Assembly (NCBI GenBank): GCA_029260075.1
Contig: JAJDDY010000039.1
Span: forward strand, 45,122-109,121
Direction of reading: 5' to 3'
Length of the DNA: 64,000 nt
Source: Phycisphaerae bacterium
GTDB taxonomy: Bacteria; Planctomycetota; Phycisphaerae; UBA1845
A program made the translations under genes and the position numbers. The notes under the pieces are model-generated. The model saw nothing but the letters and a program-made list of their open reading frames with translations, ran no database searches and was not told the origin of the DNA. Positions 28,458 through 36,626 of this stretch are shown one piece after another; the stretch's first letter is position 1; each line of letters opens with the position of its first letter.

Positions 28458-28666
28458 TCGACCGCGGTTGTCGGGGGTAATGCAGGCGTTGGAGCGCGCC
28501 TCCGCTGGCACGAGGTGCTGTCCTAACTTGACTACGGCGGGTCGGTACTGCTATCGTTTGGCGTAAGTCGCCCGCCACTCGCGTGATCGCAAACGGCAAT
28601 TTGGCTTCCCTGTGACCGCGTACACCCGGCGCCTACCAACATACCTGAACGAGGAGCTTCCTTTTG

Positions 28667-30418
28667 ATGTCGACGCGAACAGATCGAACCACACGATGCA
28701 TGCTCTTTGTCGTGGCGACCACACTGTTGGCCGTCGGGTGCATCATGGATCGCGATAGCCCCAAGAAGCTCGCCCTCGGCGTCGACGCCATGGCCGGCGA
28801 CCTGTCCCGGTCTGCCGCGTTTCGCGACACGATCGGATCGCTGACCACGTTTGAAGGACTTCGGACGATGCGCGTGCGCGGGTACAGCCTCGTGGTCGGT
28901 CTTGGCAATCTTGGCTCGCGAGACTGCCCACGCAACGTGTACGAGCGCCTCGTGACGCGAATGTACAAACTGCGCGACGCCGGCGGTTCGATCGTAAGTG
29001 AAAAGAAGCGATCGCCCGAGTCCATGATCGACGACATCGGCACGGCGGTTGTGGTGGTTGAGGGTGAGATTCCACCGGGTGCTATGAAGGGCACCCGACT
29101 CGACGTAACGGTCAAGGCCCTTCCTGGAACACAGACCAAGTCGCTTCGCGGTGGCCGATTGTACGCGACGGAGCTGGAAATCTACCGCAAAGTATCACCC
29201 ACTGTCGCGCTCCCCGGCAAGACGCTGGCATACGCGGGCGGACCGGTTTTGTTGAATCCGTTTTCGGACAGTGGGGCGCCAACGCCCTCCCGTCGGCTCG
29301 AAGGCGTCGTGATCGGAGGCGGGTTGCTGCAAGAGGACCGTCGTCTCCGACTCGTGCTCAATGAAGCCTCTTATCAAGTTGCCCGTCAGATTGAACACTG
29401 CGTCAACGCCCACTTCCCAGCCAAGCGCAAGGTGGCGGATGCCATCTCTCCGTCACTCGTCAAAATCCATGTTCCGCGTGAATTCCACGACGACACGGGG
29501 CATTTTCTCGGTTTGGTTCGGGCGCTGTTCTTGTCACGAGACCCGGGGTTTCAAGGGGCCAGAGCGCGTGCGCTTGCTGATGAAATCCTGAGCCCGACCG
29601 CACCCCACGCCCTGATCAGCACGGCGTTCGAAGCCTTGGGTCGCGATGCGCTGCCGGTACTCGAAACACTGTACGGTCACCCCAAAGACTATGTCGGTTT
29701 CTTCGCCGCCGTTTCCGGTCTGAGACTCGGGGACCATTTGGCCACGGACGCGATGAAAGGTCACGCCGAGGATTCAACTTGCAAGTATCGCTTGCGGGCC
29801 ATCGAAGCGCTGGCGTCTGCTCATGGATCGGCGATCGCAGCACGCTGCCTCCGAAAGCTTCTCGATGATTCGGATGCACGGGTCCGCGTGGCTGCCTATG
29901 AAGGGTTGGCAGCCCGTAACGATCCCGTGGTTCAATCCGCCGCGATTGGTGCGGACAACTTCGTGCTTGACCGCGTACCCTCTACCGCCCCGTCGATCGT
30001 CTACCTCAAGCGTTCCGGTGAGCGACGAATCGCCCTGATCGGCGACAACCTGCGCTGCCTGCCGCCCGTGTTCTATCGATCACCCGACGGAAGCGTAACG
30101 ATCACGGCGCAGGCCGATGACGAAACGCTGACCCTACTCCGTCGCGTCGTCACGTCCGGTGCAGTATCACCGCCGATCGATTCTTCATTCGATCTACCAA
30201 GCCTGATCCACCTGCTCGGGTCGGAGGCGATCGTAACACCGGCTGGCAAGGTGCTCGGTTTGGGACTTGACTACGGAACGGTGATGAGCGCACTGCATCA
30301 CTTCGGCACGGACAAAAATATCGCCGCTACGGTTATGCTCGAACAGTCAGACCTGTCGGACCTCTTGGGCTTGCCTCGACCTGCGGGCCGCCCCGAATCG
30401 GAATTGGTCAGTCGCTGA
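28667..30418 (+). CDS. FlgI-like lipoprotein with HEAT-like C-terminus
   Basis: The 583-residue product starts at the ATG at 28667 (GAGGAG ten bases before). It has a lipobox LLAVGC with the cysteine near residue 25. Residues ~45-240 resemble the flagellar P-ring protein FlgI: RGYSLVVGLGNLG, AVVVVEGEIPPGAMKGTRLD, VTVKALPGTQTKSLRGGRLY and a later GGPVLLNPF follow the FlgI order. The middle and C-terminal parts carry HEAT-like repeats (DDSDARVRVAAYEGLAAR). No other flagellar gene is in the window, and real FlgI is a ~365-residue Sec-exported protein without a lipid anchor. It may be a ring-forming envelope protein of another system. Confidence 0.8.
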   Translation: MSTRTDRTTRCMLFVVATTLLAVGCIMDRDSPKKLALGVDAMAGDLSRSAAFRDTIGSLTTFEGLRTMRVRGYSLVVGLGNLGSRDCPRNVYERLVTRMYKLRDAGGSIVSEKKRSPESMIDDIGTAVVVVEGEIPPGAMKGTRLDVTVKALPGTQTKSLRGGRLYATELEIYRKVSPTVALPGKTLAYAGGPVLLNPFSDSGAPTPSRRLEGVVIGGGLLQEDRRLRLVLNEASYQVARQIEHCVNAHFPAKRKVADAISPSLVKIHVPREFHDDTGHFLGLVRALFLSRDPGFQGARARALADEILSPTAPHALISTAFEALGRDALPVLETLYGHPKDYVGFFAAVSGLRLGDHLATDAMKGHAEDSTCKYRLRAIEALASAHGSAIAARCLRKLLDDSDARVRVAAYEGLAARNDPVVQSAAIGADNFVLDRVPSTAPSIVYLKRSGERRIALIGDNLRCLPPVFYRSPDGSVTITAQADDETLTLLRRVVTSGAVSPPIDSSFDLPSLIHLLGSEAIVTPAGKVLGLGLDYGTVMSALHHFGTDKNIAATVMLEQSDLSDLLGLPRPAGRPESELVSR

Positions 30419-30437
30419 GGATCAGTTGGAAAGGCGT

Positions 30438-30470
30438 CAATGGATCACCGGCTGGAAGCCGATGCCACAC
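30438..30470. repeat. Family B hairpin fragment
   Basis: CAATGGATCACCGGCTGGAA and GCCGATGCCACAC match the hairpin end of family B. The rest of the element is absent. It lies 20 bases after the FlgI-like gene. Confidence 0.6.
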
Positions 30471-30545
30471 GCGGCCGCGCTGCGCTTGGCCACACGAACG
30501 ACGAGACCAAGGGGCGCTGTGCGCCACGCGCTTACGCGGGGAAAC

Positions 30546-30618
30546 TGGGCCCACCAGGACTTGAACCTGGGACCTCGTCGTTATCAGCGACGCGCTCTGC
30601 CAACTGAGCTATGAGCCC
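30546..30618 (-). tRNA. tRNA-Ile (GAU anticodon)
   Basis: Read on the minus strand, the 73-base cloverleaf has acceptor GGGCTCA / TGGGCCC (one T-G pair), D stem GCTC/GAGC, anticodon loop CTGATAA, T stem CCAGG/CCTGG with TTCAAGT, and discriminator A. The anticodon GAT reads AUC and AUU. CCA is not encoded. It stands alone and is not part of an rRNA spacer here. Confidence 0.94.
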
Positions 30619-30789
30619 CAAACTGCTTTCGCCGACCCAATCATGGGCCTGCGCCGAGCACTTTATCGCGGGACGGGCGAATGTCAACCAACCACCCGTC
30701 ATCGGCGGAAAGTGACGGGCAACATTGCCGATCGCGACGGGGCTGCGGCGTTGATCGTACCGTGCGTCCAACCGAAGCATACTCCCCGC

Positions 30790-32472
30790 CTAGTCACCGT
30801 CGCGTTGGGCAGCTTGCTCGGGGCGCTGGTCCGGAGTTTTCAATAGAGGGGATGTGTCGAACTCGCGCTCGATCTTGGTGAGTTCCAACTCATCGTAAAG
30901 GATGGCCGGGGAGATGATGCTGGTGGACGCACCGGCTGTGCTGTTGGTTACGAATCGTTTCTTGCCGGCGGCGAGGATTCGTTTCATCGACCGAGATTCA
31001 GTCGGTTGAAACGTCATCCCGCGCACGCGCTCTTCATGTCCGTCGGCAACAAACACCTTGAAGAAATGGATCGGAGGTCCCAACGAACCGGGGCCACCCG
31101 CTTCCATCGCCGACACGCGAAGGCCGTAGTCTAGGCCTTCATCACGCGCAGCCTCAATCAGTGCCGTCTTGAGCGCGTCGTCGGACACACCGCTCTCGTC
31201 GGTGATGTAGAGGCAGCCAATCGTTACACGCGGATCGCCGAAACCCGAGCTGCGTGCGTGACCCGTAGTGGCCTTGATCTTCCGCGTCGGGGCGCGACCG
31301 GCCAGCATGGTCTTGAGAATCCCCTTCTCGACGAGCGTTGTACGTTTGGGTTTGACGCCCTCATCGTCGAACGAATAGGCCCCGGCTAGGACTTTTCCTT
31401 CAAACATCTCTGGTCCGGGGTCATCGATGACGGTGAACGTACGCGGAAGAATGCGACGCCCCAACTTTTTCTCGAAGCTACGATCACCACGACCACCGCT
31501 GCCCAGTGGAACCGGGCGAGCACAAAGCCCGTCGGCCAATAGTGCCGTGAACACCTTGCCGGCGGCCGGCGCATCGAAGAGCACGGGACCGGAGTAGTGA
31601 TCCAACACCGGCGCGTCTGCCAGCGCGGCCAAATCCGTACACAGCCTATCGACGTCGCGAAGTACTTCGTCAACATCGGGAAGGTCGTCGATGTCGGTGG
31701 TGAGGTAGCTCTTCCCGTCGCGAAGACGCATACCGTCGGGCGCTTGCGTGTTGGCGGAAAGACGGAGTATGGCGCCAGCGTCACCAGTGCGAATTCGTGT
31801 GCCTTCGGAATCGACAATCCAATTGTTGGCGACCCCGGCGAAGAGCATCACGTCCGAGTCTTGAATCTCGGGGAACCGACTGAAGCGCTTGGAGATATCA
31901 ACCAACTTGGCCGACCACACGTCCTCTTCGTAGACAATCTCCGGTGACGGTTCGATGGCATGAACCGCGCCGCCGGGTGCATAGTCAGGTGGACGGTCGC
32001 CAATTTGTTTTTGCTTCAGGTACGCCTCTTTGAGGGTCAAGGTTTCAACCGCTTGCTTATAGTCTCGGTCGGTCATGCCCCAGATCGCGTGGCGAATCGC
32101 CATGTAGTCGTCGTCGATGGGGAGGGCTGTGCGGGCTCCGAATCGACGACCCACGTTTGTATTGTCCAGCGTGAAATCGCCGACGCGGATGCGGCTTGTG
32201 GCCGAACGCGAGCGGTCTCGATTTGAATTGAGGATGCCGCCGTACGCCGCGCGCAGAGAGAACGTCAATCGGTCCTCGGCGGCGTAGCGCATAAGAAAGG
32301 GACGCGGAAGATCGTCAAGAACCAACTCCTCCATCGAGCGAGCGAGCTCCTCCACCAACGCCTTCATCACCACGTCGTTGTCAGGCAGAGCGCCGCCACT
32401 ACCGCCGCGTGCGCCTGTGGCGAGCAGAAGCAGCATAGTCGGTACCAACCAAGTCGTTCGGACAACTGTCAT
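30790..32472 (-). CDS. Secreted TldE/PmbA-like protein lacking the HExxxH motif
   Basis: This 560-residue protein has a signal peptide (VVRTTWLVPTMLLLLATGARG) when started at the ATG at 32472. It is a TldD/PmbA homologue: VDSEGTRIRTGDAGAILRLS and FDDEGVKPKRTTLVEKGIL are shared with the upstream neighbour. Where the neighbour has HEIFGH, this one reads APAAGKVFTALLADGLCA, so the zinc ligands are lost, as in TldE/PmbA. In E. coli TldD and TldE form a heterodimeric protease that trims peptides such as microcin B17 precursor. It starts 89 bases after the active paralogue, and an exported heterodimer is a reasonable inference. Confidence 0.85.
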   Translation of the reverse strand: MTVVRTTWLVPTMLLLLATGARGGSGGALPDNDVVMKALVEELARSMEELVLDDLPRPFLMRYAAEDRLTFSLRAAYGGILNSNRDRSRSATSRIRVGDFTLDNTNVGRRFGARTALPIDDDYMAIRHAIWGMTDRDYKQAVETLTLKEAYLKQKQIGDRPPDYAPGGAVHAIEPSPEIVYEEDVWSAKLVDISKRFSRFPEIQDSDVMLFAGVANNWIVDSEGTRIRTGDAGAILRLSANTQAPDGMRLRDGKSYLTTDIDDLPDVDEVLRDVDRLCTDLAALADAPVLDHYSGPVLFDAPAAGKVFTALLADGLCARPVPLGSGGRGDRSFEKKLGRRILPRTFTVIDDPGPEMFEGKVLAGAYSFDDEGVKPKRTTLVEKGILKTMLAGRAPTRKIKATTGHARSSGFGDPRVTIGCLYITDESGVSDDALKTALIEAARDEGLDYGLRVSAMEAGGPGSLGPPIHFFKVFVADGHEERVRGMTFQPTESRSMKRILAAGKKRFVTNSTAGASTSIISPAILYDELELTKIEREFDTSPLLKTPDQRPEQAAQRDGD

Positions 32473-32560
32473 GCGTATCGACTCCCTGATGCGATCGCGC
32501 GACCCATTCCGCCACGCCCCCCACGGTCTCGGCCGCAATGATTACCCGACCCAATTCCCC

Positions 32561-34270
32561 TCATGACCCCTCGATCAATAGAGGCGGATCGAGAATAGGC
32601 GGACGATTTTGATTGCGTACGCGTTTCTCGATTTCCACTCGCGAGACCAGAATGCTCGGCGAAATGGCCGACACCGGAACCCAGCCGGATTCTGCGCCGC
32701 ACGTTCCGTTGAAAATCGCGGCGTCGTCACCAGTATGCGTGATAGTCTCGAAACAGGTGAGCGGTGTTCCGACTAGGTCGACACCGCGAATGAGTTCGTC
32801 CGGCCGACCGTCGGCGTACACCCGATAGACAACGATGGGGAGCACCTTGAACGACTGAGGCCCCGCGCGACTTGTGGTTGTGTAACCGCCAGAAATGTCC
32901 TCGAAGAGCAGGCCGTACGGTCGGTTCTGACGGCGACACGTCTCGATGAGTTGTTCCCTCAACTGATCGAACGGAATCGCTTTGGTCGACTCGACCACAA
33001 GGTTCGCCTGCCGCGACACGACCGCACGCCCCGGCTGGCGGCGACCGTGACCGTTGGATTTTGGAAAACCAACGACCGGGCTTCTCGACAGGAGGAACGC
33101 GCGAAGCGTACCCTTCTCGACAAGCGTCACGCGCGACGCCTTCACGCCCTCATCGTCGAAGCGGTAGTACCCACGCAAGTCGGTACCGTGGAATCGGTCC
33201 ATGGTGGGATCGTCGAACACGCTGATGAACTCCGGCAACACCTGTTGGTCAATCTTTCGCGTAAACGTCTGCCCTTCGGTGACATCCTTTTGTCGGTGTC
33301 CCTCGATCCGATGCCCGAATATTTCGTGGAAGAACACGGCGCTCGCCCTGTTCCTCAAGATGGCTGGACCGATGAACGGCTCGGCGAGCGGCGCTTCCCG
33401 AAGTGCAAGCACCTGATCAATCACACGGCGAAACGCGGCTTCGATTTGTTTGTCGTTAGGCAGCTTGTCCGGCGTTGCCGCGTTGAAGTCAGACGACTGG
33501 GCCAGCTCCATACCATCTTCCGCCCGCGTTGCTGCGGACAAGGTGATTCGATAGCGAGTTTGACCGGTTTGTAACCGCGTGCCCTCGCTGGTCACGATGG
33601 AACGCGTACCCGCGTAGACGCCGAGCACGACGGACGATTCGTAGATCAACGGCGAGGCGGTAGCGATGCTTGAAATCCGGCGTAACCGATCGGCCCACGC
33701 GGCGCGATCGATCTTTGGTTCCGGCAATCGTGAACTGTAGACGTTGGATTGCTCCTGCGAAAAATCGTCTGATTGGTCTTCCTCTTCGACTTTGATCTTT
33801 AGATTTGTCTTGATGTGGTCCAGCCGCTTGGCGGCTCGCTTGAACGCCCGATCGGTGTTGTACCACAGAATGTGGCCAATGGACTCGCGATCGTCGGTCA
33901 GCGGTAAGGCGATGTTTCCGCTACCCGTCTGGTGCGAAGCGCCGGCGCCACGAAGCTGATGAGTGTTGTCGAGACGGCGATCACCGACACGCAGGTCGAT
34001 GTTCAGGTTACGGTCGTGCGTCGCAGCGTCGCGGGTCAGCGCCCCCAACGTAGCCGATATCACGACGCGCGTTTCGTCGTACGCGGCATACGCAAGGTAA
34101 TACGGTTTCGTCCCGTCGGCGGTCGAAAGATGATCCATCGAGTACGTCAACTCTGCCGCGAGAATATCGATGAGCGGAGCATCGCTGGTCTCGCTGGACG
34201 CAGTGTTCGGCACGCACCACGATGCACCGGTCCAAAGCACGACGATCAACGCATTTCTTACGAATGGCAT
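32561..34270 (-). CDS. Secreted TldD-like metallopeptidase (HExxxH present)
   Basis: This 569-residue TldD-family protein keeps the zinc site HEIFGHRIEGH, and the DDEGVKASRVTLVEKGTLRA block follows. A signal peptide is present (ALIVVLWTGASWCVPNTASS). I start at the ATG at 34270, with GGGAG eight bases upstream. A GTG three codons earlier overlaps that site. TldD enzymes are normally cytoplasmic, so export is unusual. It is the first gene of a pair with the inactive-looking paralogue downstream. The substrate is unknown. Confidence 0.88.
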   Translation of the reverse strand: MPFVRNALIVVLWTGASWCVPNTASSETSDAPLIDILAAELTYSMDHLSTADGTKPYYLAYAAYDETRVVISATLGALTRDAATHDRNLNIDLRVGDRRLDNTHQLRGAGASHQTGSGNIALPLTDDRESIGHILWYNTDRAFKRAAKRLDHIKTNLKIKVEEEDQSDDFSQEQSNVYSSRLPEPKIDRAAWADRLRRISSIATASPLIYESSVVLGVYAGTRSIVTSEGTRLQTGQTRYRITLSAATRAEDGMELAQSSDFNAATPDKLPNDKQIEAAFRRVIDQVLALREAPLAEPFIGPAILRNRASAVFFHEIFGHRIEGHRQKDVTEGQTFTRKIDQQVLPEFISVFDDPTMDRFHGTDLRGYYRFDDEGVKASRVTLVEKGTLRAFLLSRSPVVGFPKSNGHGRRQPGRAVVSRQANLVVESTKAIPFDQLREQLIETCRRQNRPYGLLFEDISGGYTTTSRAGPQSFKVLPIVVYRVYADGRPDELIRGVDLVGTPLTCFETITHTGDDAAIFNGTCGAESGWVPVSAISPSILVSRVEIEKRVRNQNRPPILDPPLLIEGS

Positions 34271-34431
34271 ACGATACACTCCCGCGCGTCGGTAGTTCGT
34301 TCCACCGACAACGCCCCAACACGTACCGGGATTATGGGTCGTGTCGGTCGTTGCGTCCAGCCGGTCGCCATGAGACGAAGCTGCGTCTCCCCCCCGACCG
34401 CACTAAGCCCAATGTCGAATTCGCAGGGTCG

Positions 34432-35820
34432 TTAGCGATTTCGCTTTGGGTTGCGGGTCTTGGGTGGTCTTCGACCCTCAGCCCGCTCTGTCTCAAACGT
34501 CTTCTTGTTGCGAAGAATGTGGTGGTAATGCTGGGCGAATCGGTGGGCTTCGTCGCGCATTTGTTGGAGTATACGAAGGGCGGGATTGTTCCGTGCCAAT
34601 CGAATCGGAGCGCTCTTCGCCTGGATGTATACCTCTTCCTCGCGCTTGGCGAGCGAGATGACCATGGGCGGACGCATGTTCATTTCACCGAAGACGTCCA
34701 ACCCCGCGTGGAGCTGACCAAGCCCGCCGTCGATGACGATCACATCAGGATAGAGCTCCTCACCTTCCGCCGCGTAACGATACCGACGACGAATCACCTC
34801 TTGAATGCACGCATAATCGTCGATGCCATCGACCGACTGAATTTTGAAACGTCGATAGCCGGACTTGAAGGGCTTACCGTCGATGAAGCAGATTAACGAG
34901 CCCACGGTCTCTTCACCCTGCAAGTGGGCGATGTCCATGCACTCCATGCATCGGGGCGGCGTTTCCAGATTGAGCACGTCCGCAAGTTTCTGTAGCCCCT
35001 CACGCGGGTCGATATAGAACACCTCGGGTTGCACATTCGTATGCACATCGCCGGACAGATCGAGCGACTGCAGCGCTTTGAGACGGTCGCGTAGCTTGGC
35101 CGCCTCTTCAAACCGAAGCGCCTTGGCCGCGTCCTCCATTTCCTTGGTCAACTGCCTCGTCAGCGCGCTGCGTTTGCTGGCCATAAACTTCTTGAAACGA
35201 TCGATGTCCTTCTTGTATTCCTCTCGGCTGACGAGATCGGCGCACGGTGCTGTGCATCGATCGATGGCGTGGAGCAAGCACGGTCGAAAGAACCGGCGGG
35301 CGTCGTCGCCGTCACGAATGTCCAACTCACACGTACGATACTTGAACGCCTTTTGAAGTGCGTTGATGGCGTCGCGCAGCGCCATAGGCGACGCGAACGG
35401 TCCGTACAACTTGCTCCCCTTGATGCGCGGCGTGCGCGTCACGTACACACCGGGAAAGTCGTCACCCGTGGTAATTTCGAGATAGGGAAACGTCTTGCCG
35501 TCTTTGAGCATGACGTTGTGCGGCGGTTGGATGTCTTTGATCAGCCGGGCTTCTTGGAGCAGTGCGTCGACCTCGGATTCAGTTTCGATGAAGTCAATGT
35601 CGACGACCTTGTCGACCATGCGGCAGATGTCCGGCCCGCGCGTGTTCATCAGATCGGCGCTCGGCTGGAAGTAGCTTCCGACGCGAGATCGGAGATCCTT
35701 GGCTTTGCCGACGTATAGCACGCGCCCTTCGGCGTCCTTCATCAGGTAGACACCCGGACATTTCGGGAACGCGGCTATGTGCGCTCGAATCGATTCGAGT
35801 TGGGAGTTTTGCATTGTCAT
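34432..35820 (-). CDS. uvrC: Excinuclease UvrC lacking the C-terminal helix-hairpin-helix domain
   Basis: UvrC makes both cuts around bulky DNA lesions in nucleotide excision repair. The GIY-YIG nuclease is at residues ~15-100 (CPGVYLMKDAEGRVLYVGKA, KDLRSRVGSYF). The UvrB-binding UVR helices lie near 210-250 (LTKEMEDAAKALRFEEAAKL). The RNase H-like nuclease follows with CMDIAHLQGEETVGSL and VIVIDGGLGQL. The protein stops soon after RDEAHRFAQHYHHILR, exactly where the helix-hairpin-helix pair (IPGIG) should begin. Hence it has 462 residues instead of ~600. The ATG at 35820 is used, with another ATG two codons inside. Confidence 0.94.
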   Translation of the reverse strand: MTMQNSQLESIRAHIAAFPKCPGVYLMKDAEGRVLYVGKAKDLRSRVGSYFQPSADLMNTRGPDICRMVDKVVDIDFIETESEVDALLQEARLIKDIQPPHNVMLKDGKTFPYLEITTGDDFPGVYVTRTPRIKGSKLYGPFASPMALRDAINALQKAFKYRTCELDIRDGDDARRFFRPCLLHAIDRCTAPCADLVSREEYKKDIDRFKKFMASKRSALTRQLTKEMEDAAKALRFEEAAKLRDRLKALQSLDLSGDVHTNVQPEVFYIDPREGLQKLADVLNLETPPRCMECMDIAHLQGEETVGSLICFIDGKPFKSGYRRFKIQSVDGIDDYACIQEVIRRRYRYAAEGEELYPDVIVIDGGLGQLHAGLDVFGEMNMRPPMVISLAKREEEVYIQAKSAPIRLARNNPALRILQQMRDEAHRFAQHYHHILRNKKTFETERAEGRRPPKTRNPKRNR

Positions 35821-35918
35821 ATATTGTAACCGCTTGTGGCGCCGGCGGAATCGGGCTATAAAATCGGTACGGATCACGCTGGACTGTTCGACTCGGAAGG
35901 TCCAATGAGGAGCCTTCG

Positions 35919-36290
35919 ATGACCGATTGCGATGCTGCGGTTTACACTTGGGATGAGCTGGCGACCGATCGCCCGATGCCCCTGATCTCGCGCAAGCGCA
36001 TCGTCGGCCAACAGGCCATGATTTCGCGCGTCACGCTCGAAGCCGGTTTCGTACTCCCGTCTCATCATCACGAAAGCGAGCAGTTCGCGTGTATTCTGGA
36101 GGGTCGCGCCCGGTTCGGCATCGGCGCCGAGGGCAGCCCAAGTTGGAAGGAAGTCATCGTCGGAAGCGGGCAGGTGTTGCATCTGCCGTCCAACGTTCCA
36201 CACTCATGTGAAGCGATTGAGACGACGATCGTGCTCGACATTTTCAGTCCGACTGCGGAGACGACGGGCATCGATCGGGACGGTAGCTAA
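35919..36290 (+). CDS. Cupin-domain protein
   Basis: This 123-residue single cupin barrel has the first metal motif SHHHESEQFACILEGRARF and the second LPSNVPHSCEA. Together they give the usual three His and one Glu ligands. Such small cupins bind metal and act as sensors, isomerases or dioxygenases, and the substrate here cannot be told. GAGGAG precedes the ATG by a good distance. It is divergent from uvrC, with under 100 bases between the starts. Confidence 0.88.
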   Translation: MTDCDAAVYTWDELATDRPMPLISRKRIVGQQAMISRVTLEAGFVLPSHHHESEQFACILEGRARFGIGAEGSPSWKEVIVGSGQVLHLPSNVPHSCEAIETTIVLDIFSPTAETTGIDRDGS

Positions 36291-36297
36291 CACTCTT

Positions 36298-36402
36298 ATG
36301 TGGCACCGGTTTTCAGTTGGCCTGAGACTTGTGTGGCACCGGCCTCCAGCCGATCTGGGTCTCGTGTGGCACAGGCTGCCAGCCGGTGATCCAATTGCGA
36401 TT
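36298..36402. repeat. Tandem triplet of family B hairpin ends (33-bp period)
   Basis: GTGGCACCGG-like starts occur at 36300, 36333 and 36366, exactly 33 bases apart. Each is followed by a (C)CAGCCG or weakened version. The third continues into GGTGATCCAATTGCGATT as in the full elements. They seem to be successive amplifications of one hairpin end. Confidence 0.65.
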
Positions 36403-36440
36403 GCCTCCTTTGGTGGTATAACGCAAATTCGACATCGATT

Positions 36441-36473
36441 CGTCTCCCCCACGGCTAGAGCCATGGGCCACCC
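36441..36473. repeat. Short hairpin repeat, family E
   Basis: TCCCCCACGGCTAGAGCCAT followed by GGGCCACCC is the reverse complement of the copies at 38798 and 63250. CCACGGC and GCCATGG pair around a short loop. Confidence 0.65.
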
Positions 36474-36626
36474 AGGTGGTGGATACACGATTCGCGAACG
36501 CACTTGACGTTCGCCGCACTCGAAGAAGCATTGGAGTCCCGGGTTCGGAGCCTGGAAACAATTGGGAATTGCCGGGGCGTGCGTAGCATACGAGCCGCCC
36601 GGAGCGTCACTGAAAGGGAAGTTGCT

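Noticed and set aside
28667..30418. Annotating the lipoprotein as the true flagellar P-ring protein flgI
   Set aside because: It has a lipobox, is ~220 residues longer, has HEAT-like repeats, and no flagellar gene is in the window.
36298..36402. The three 33-bp units as a CRISPR array
   Set aside because: Units are adjacent without spacers, diverged, only three in number, and match a dispersed hairpin family. No cas gene is present.
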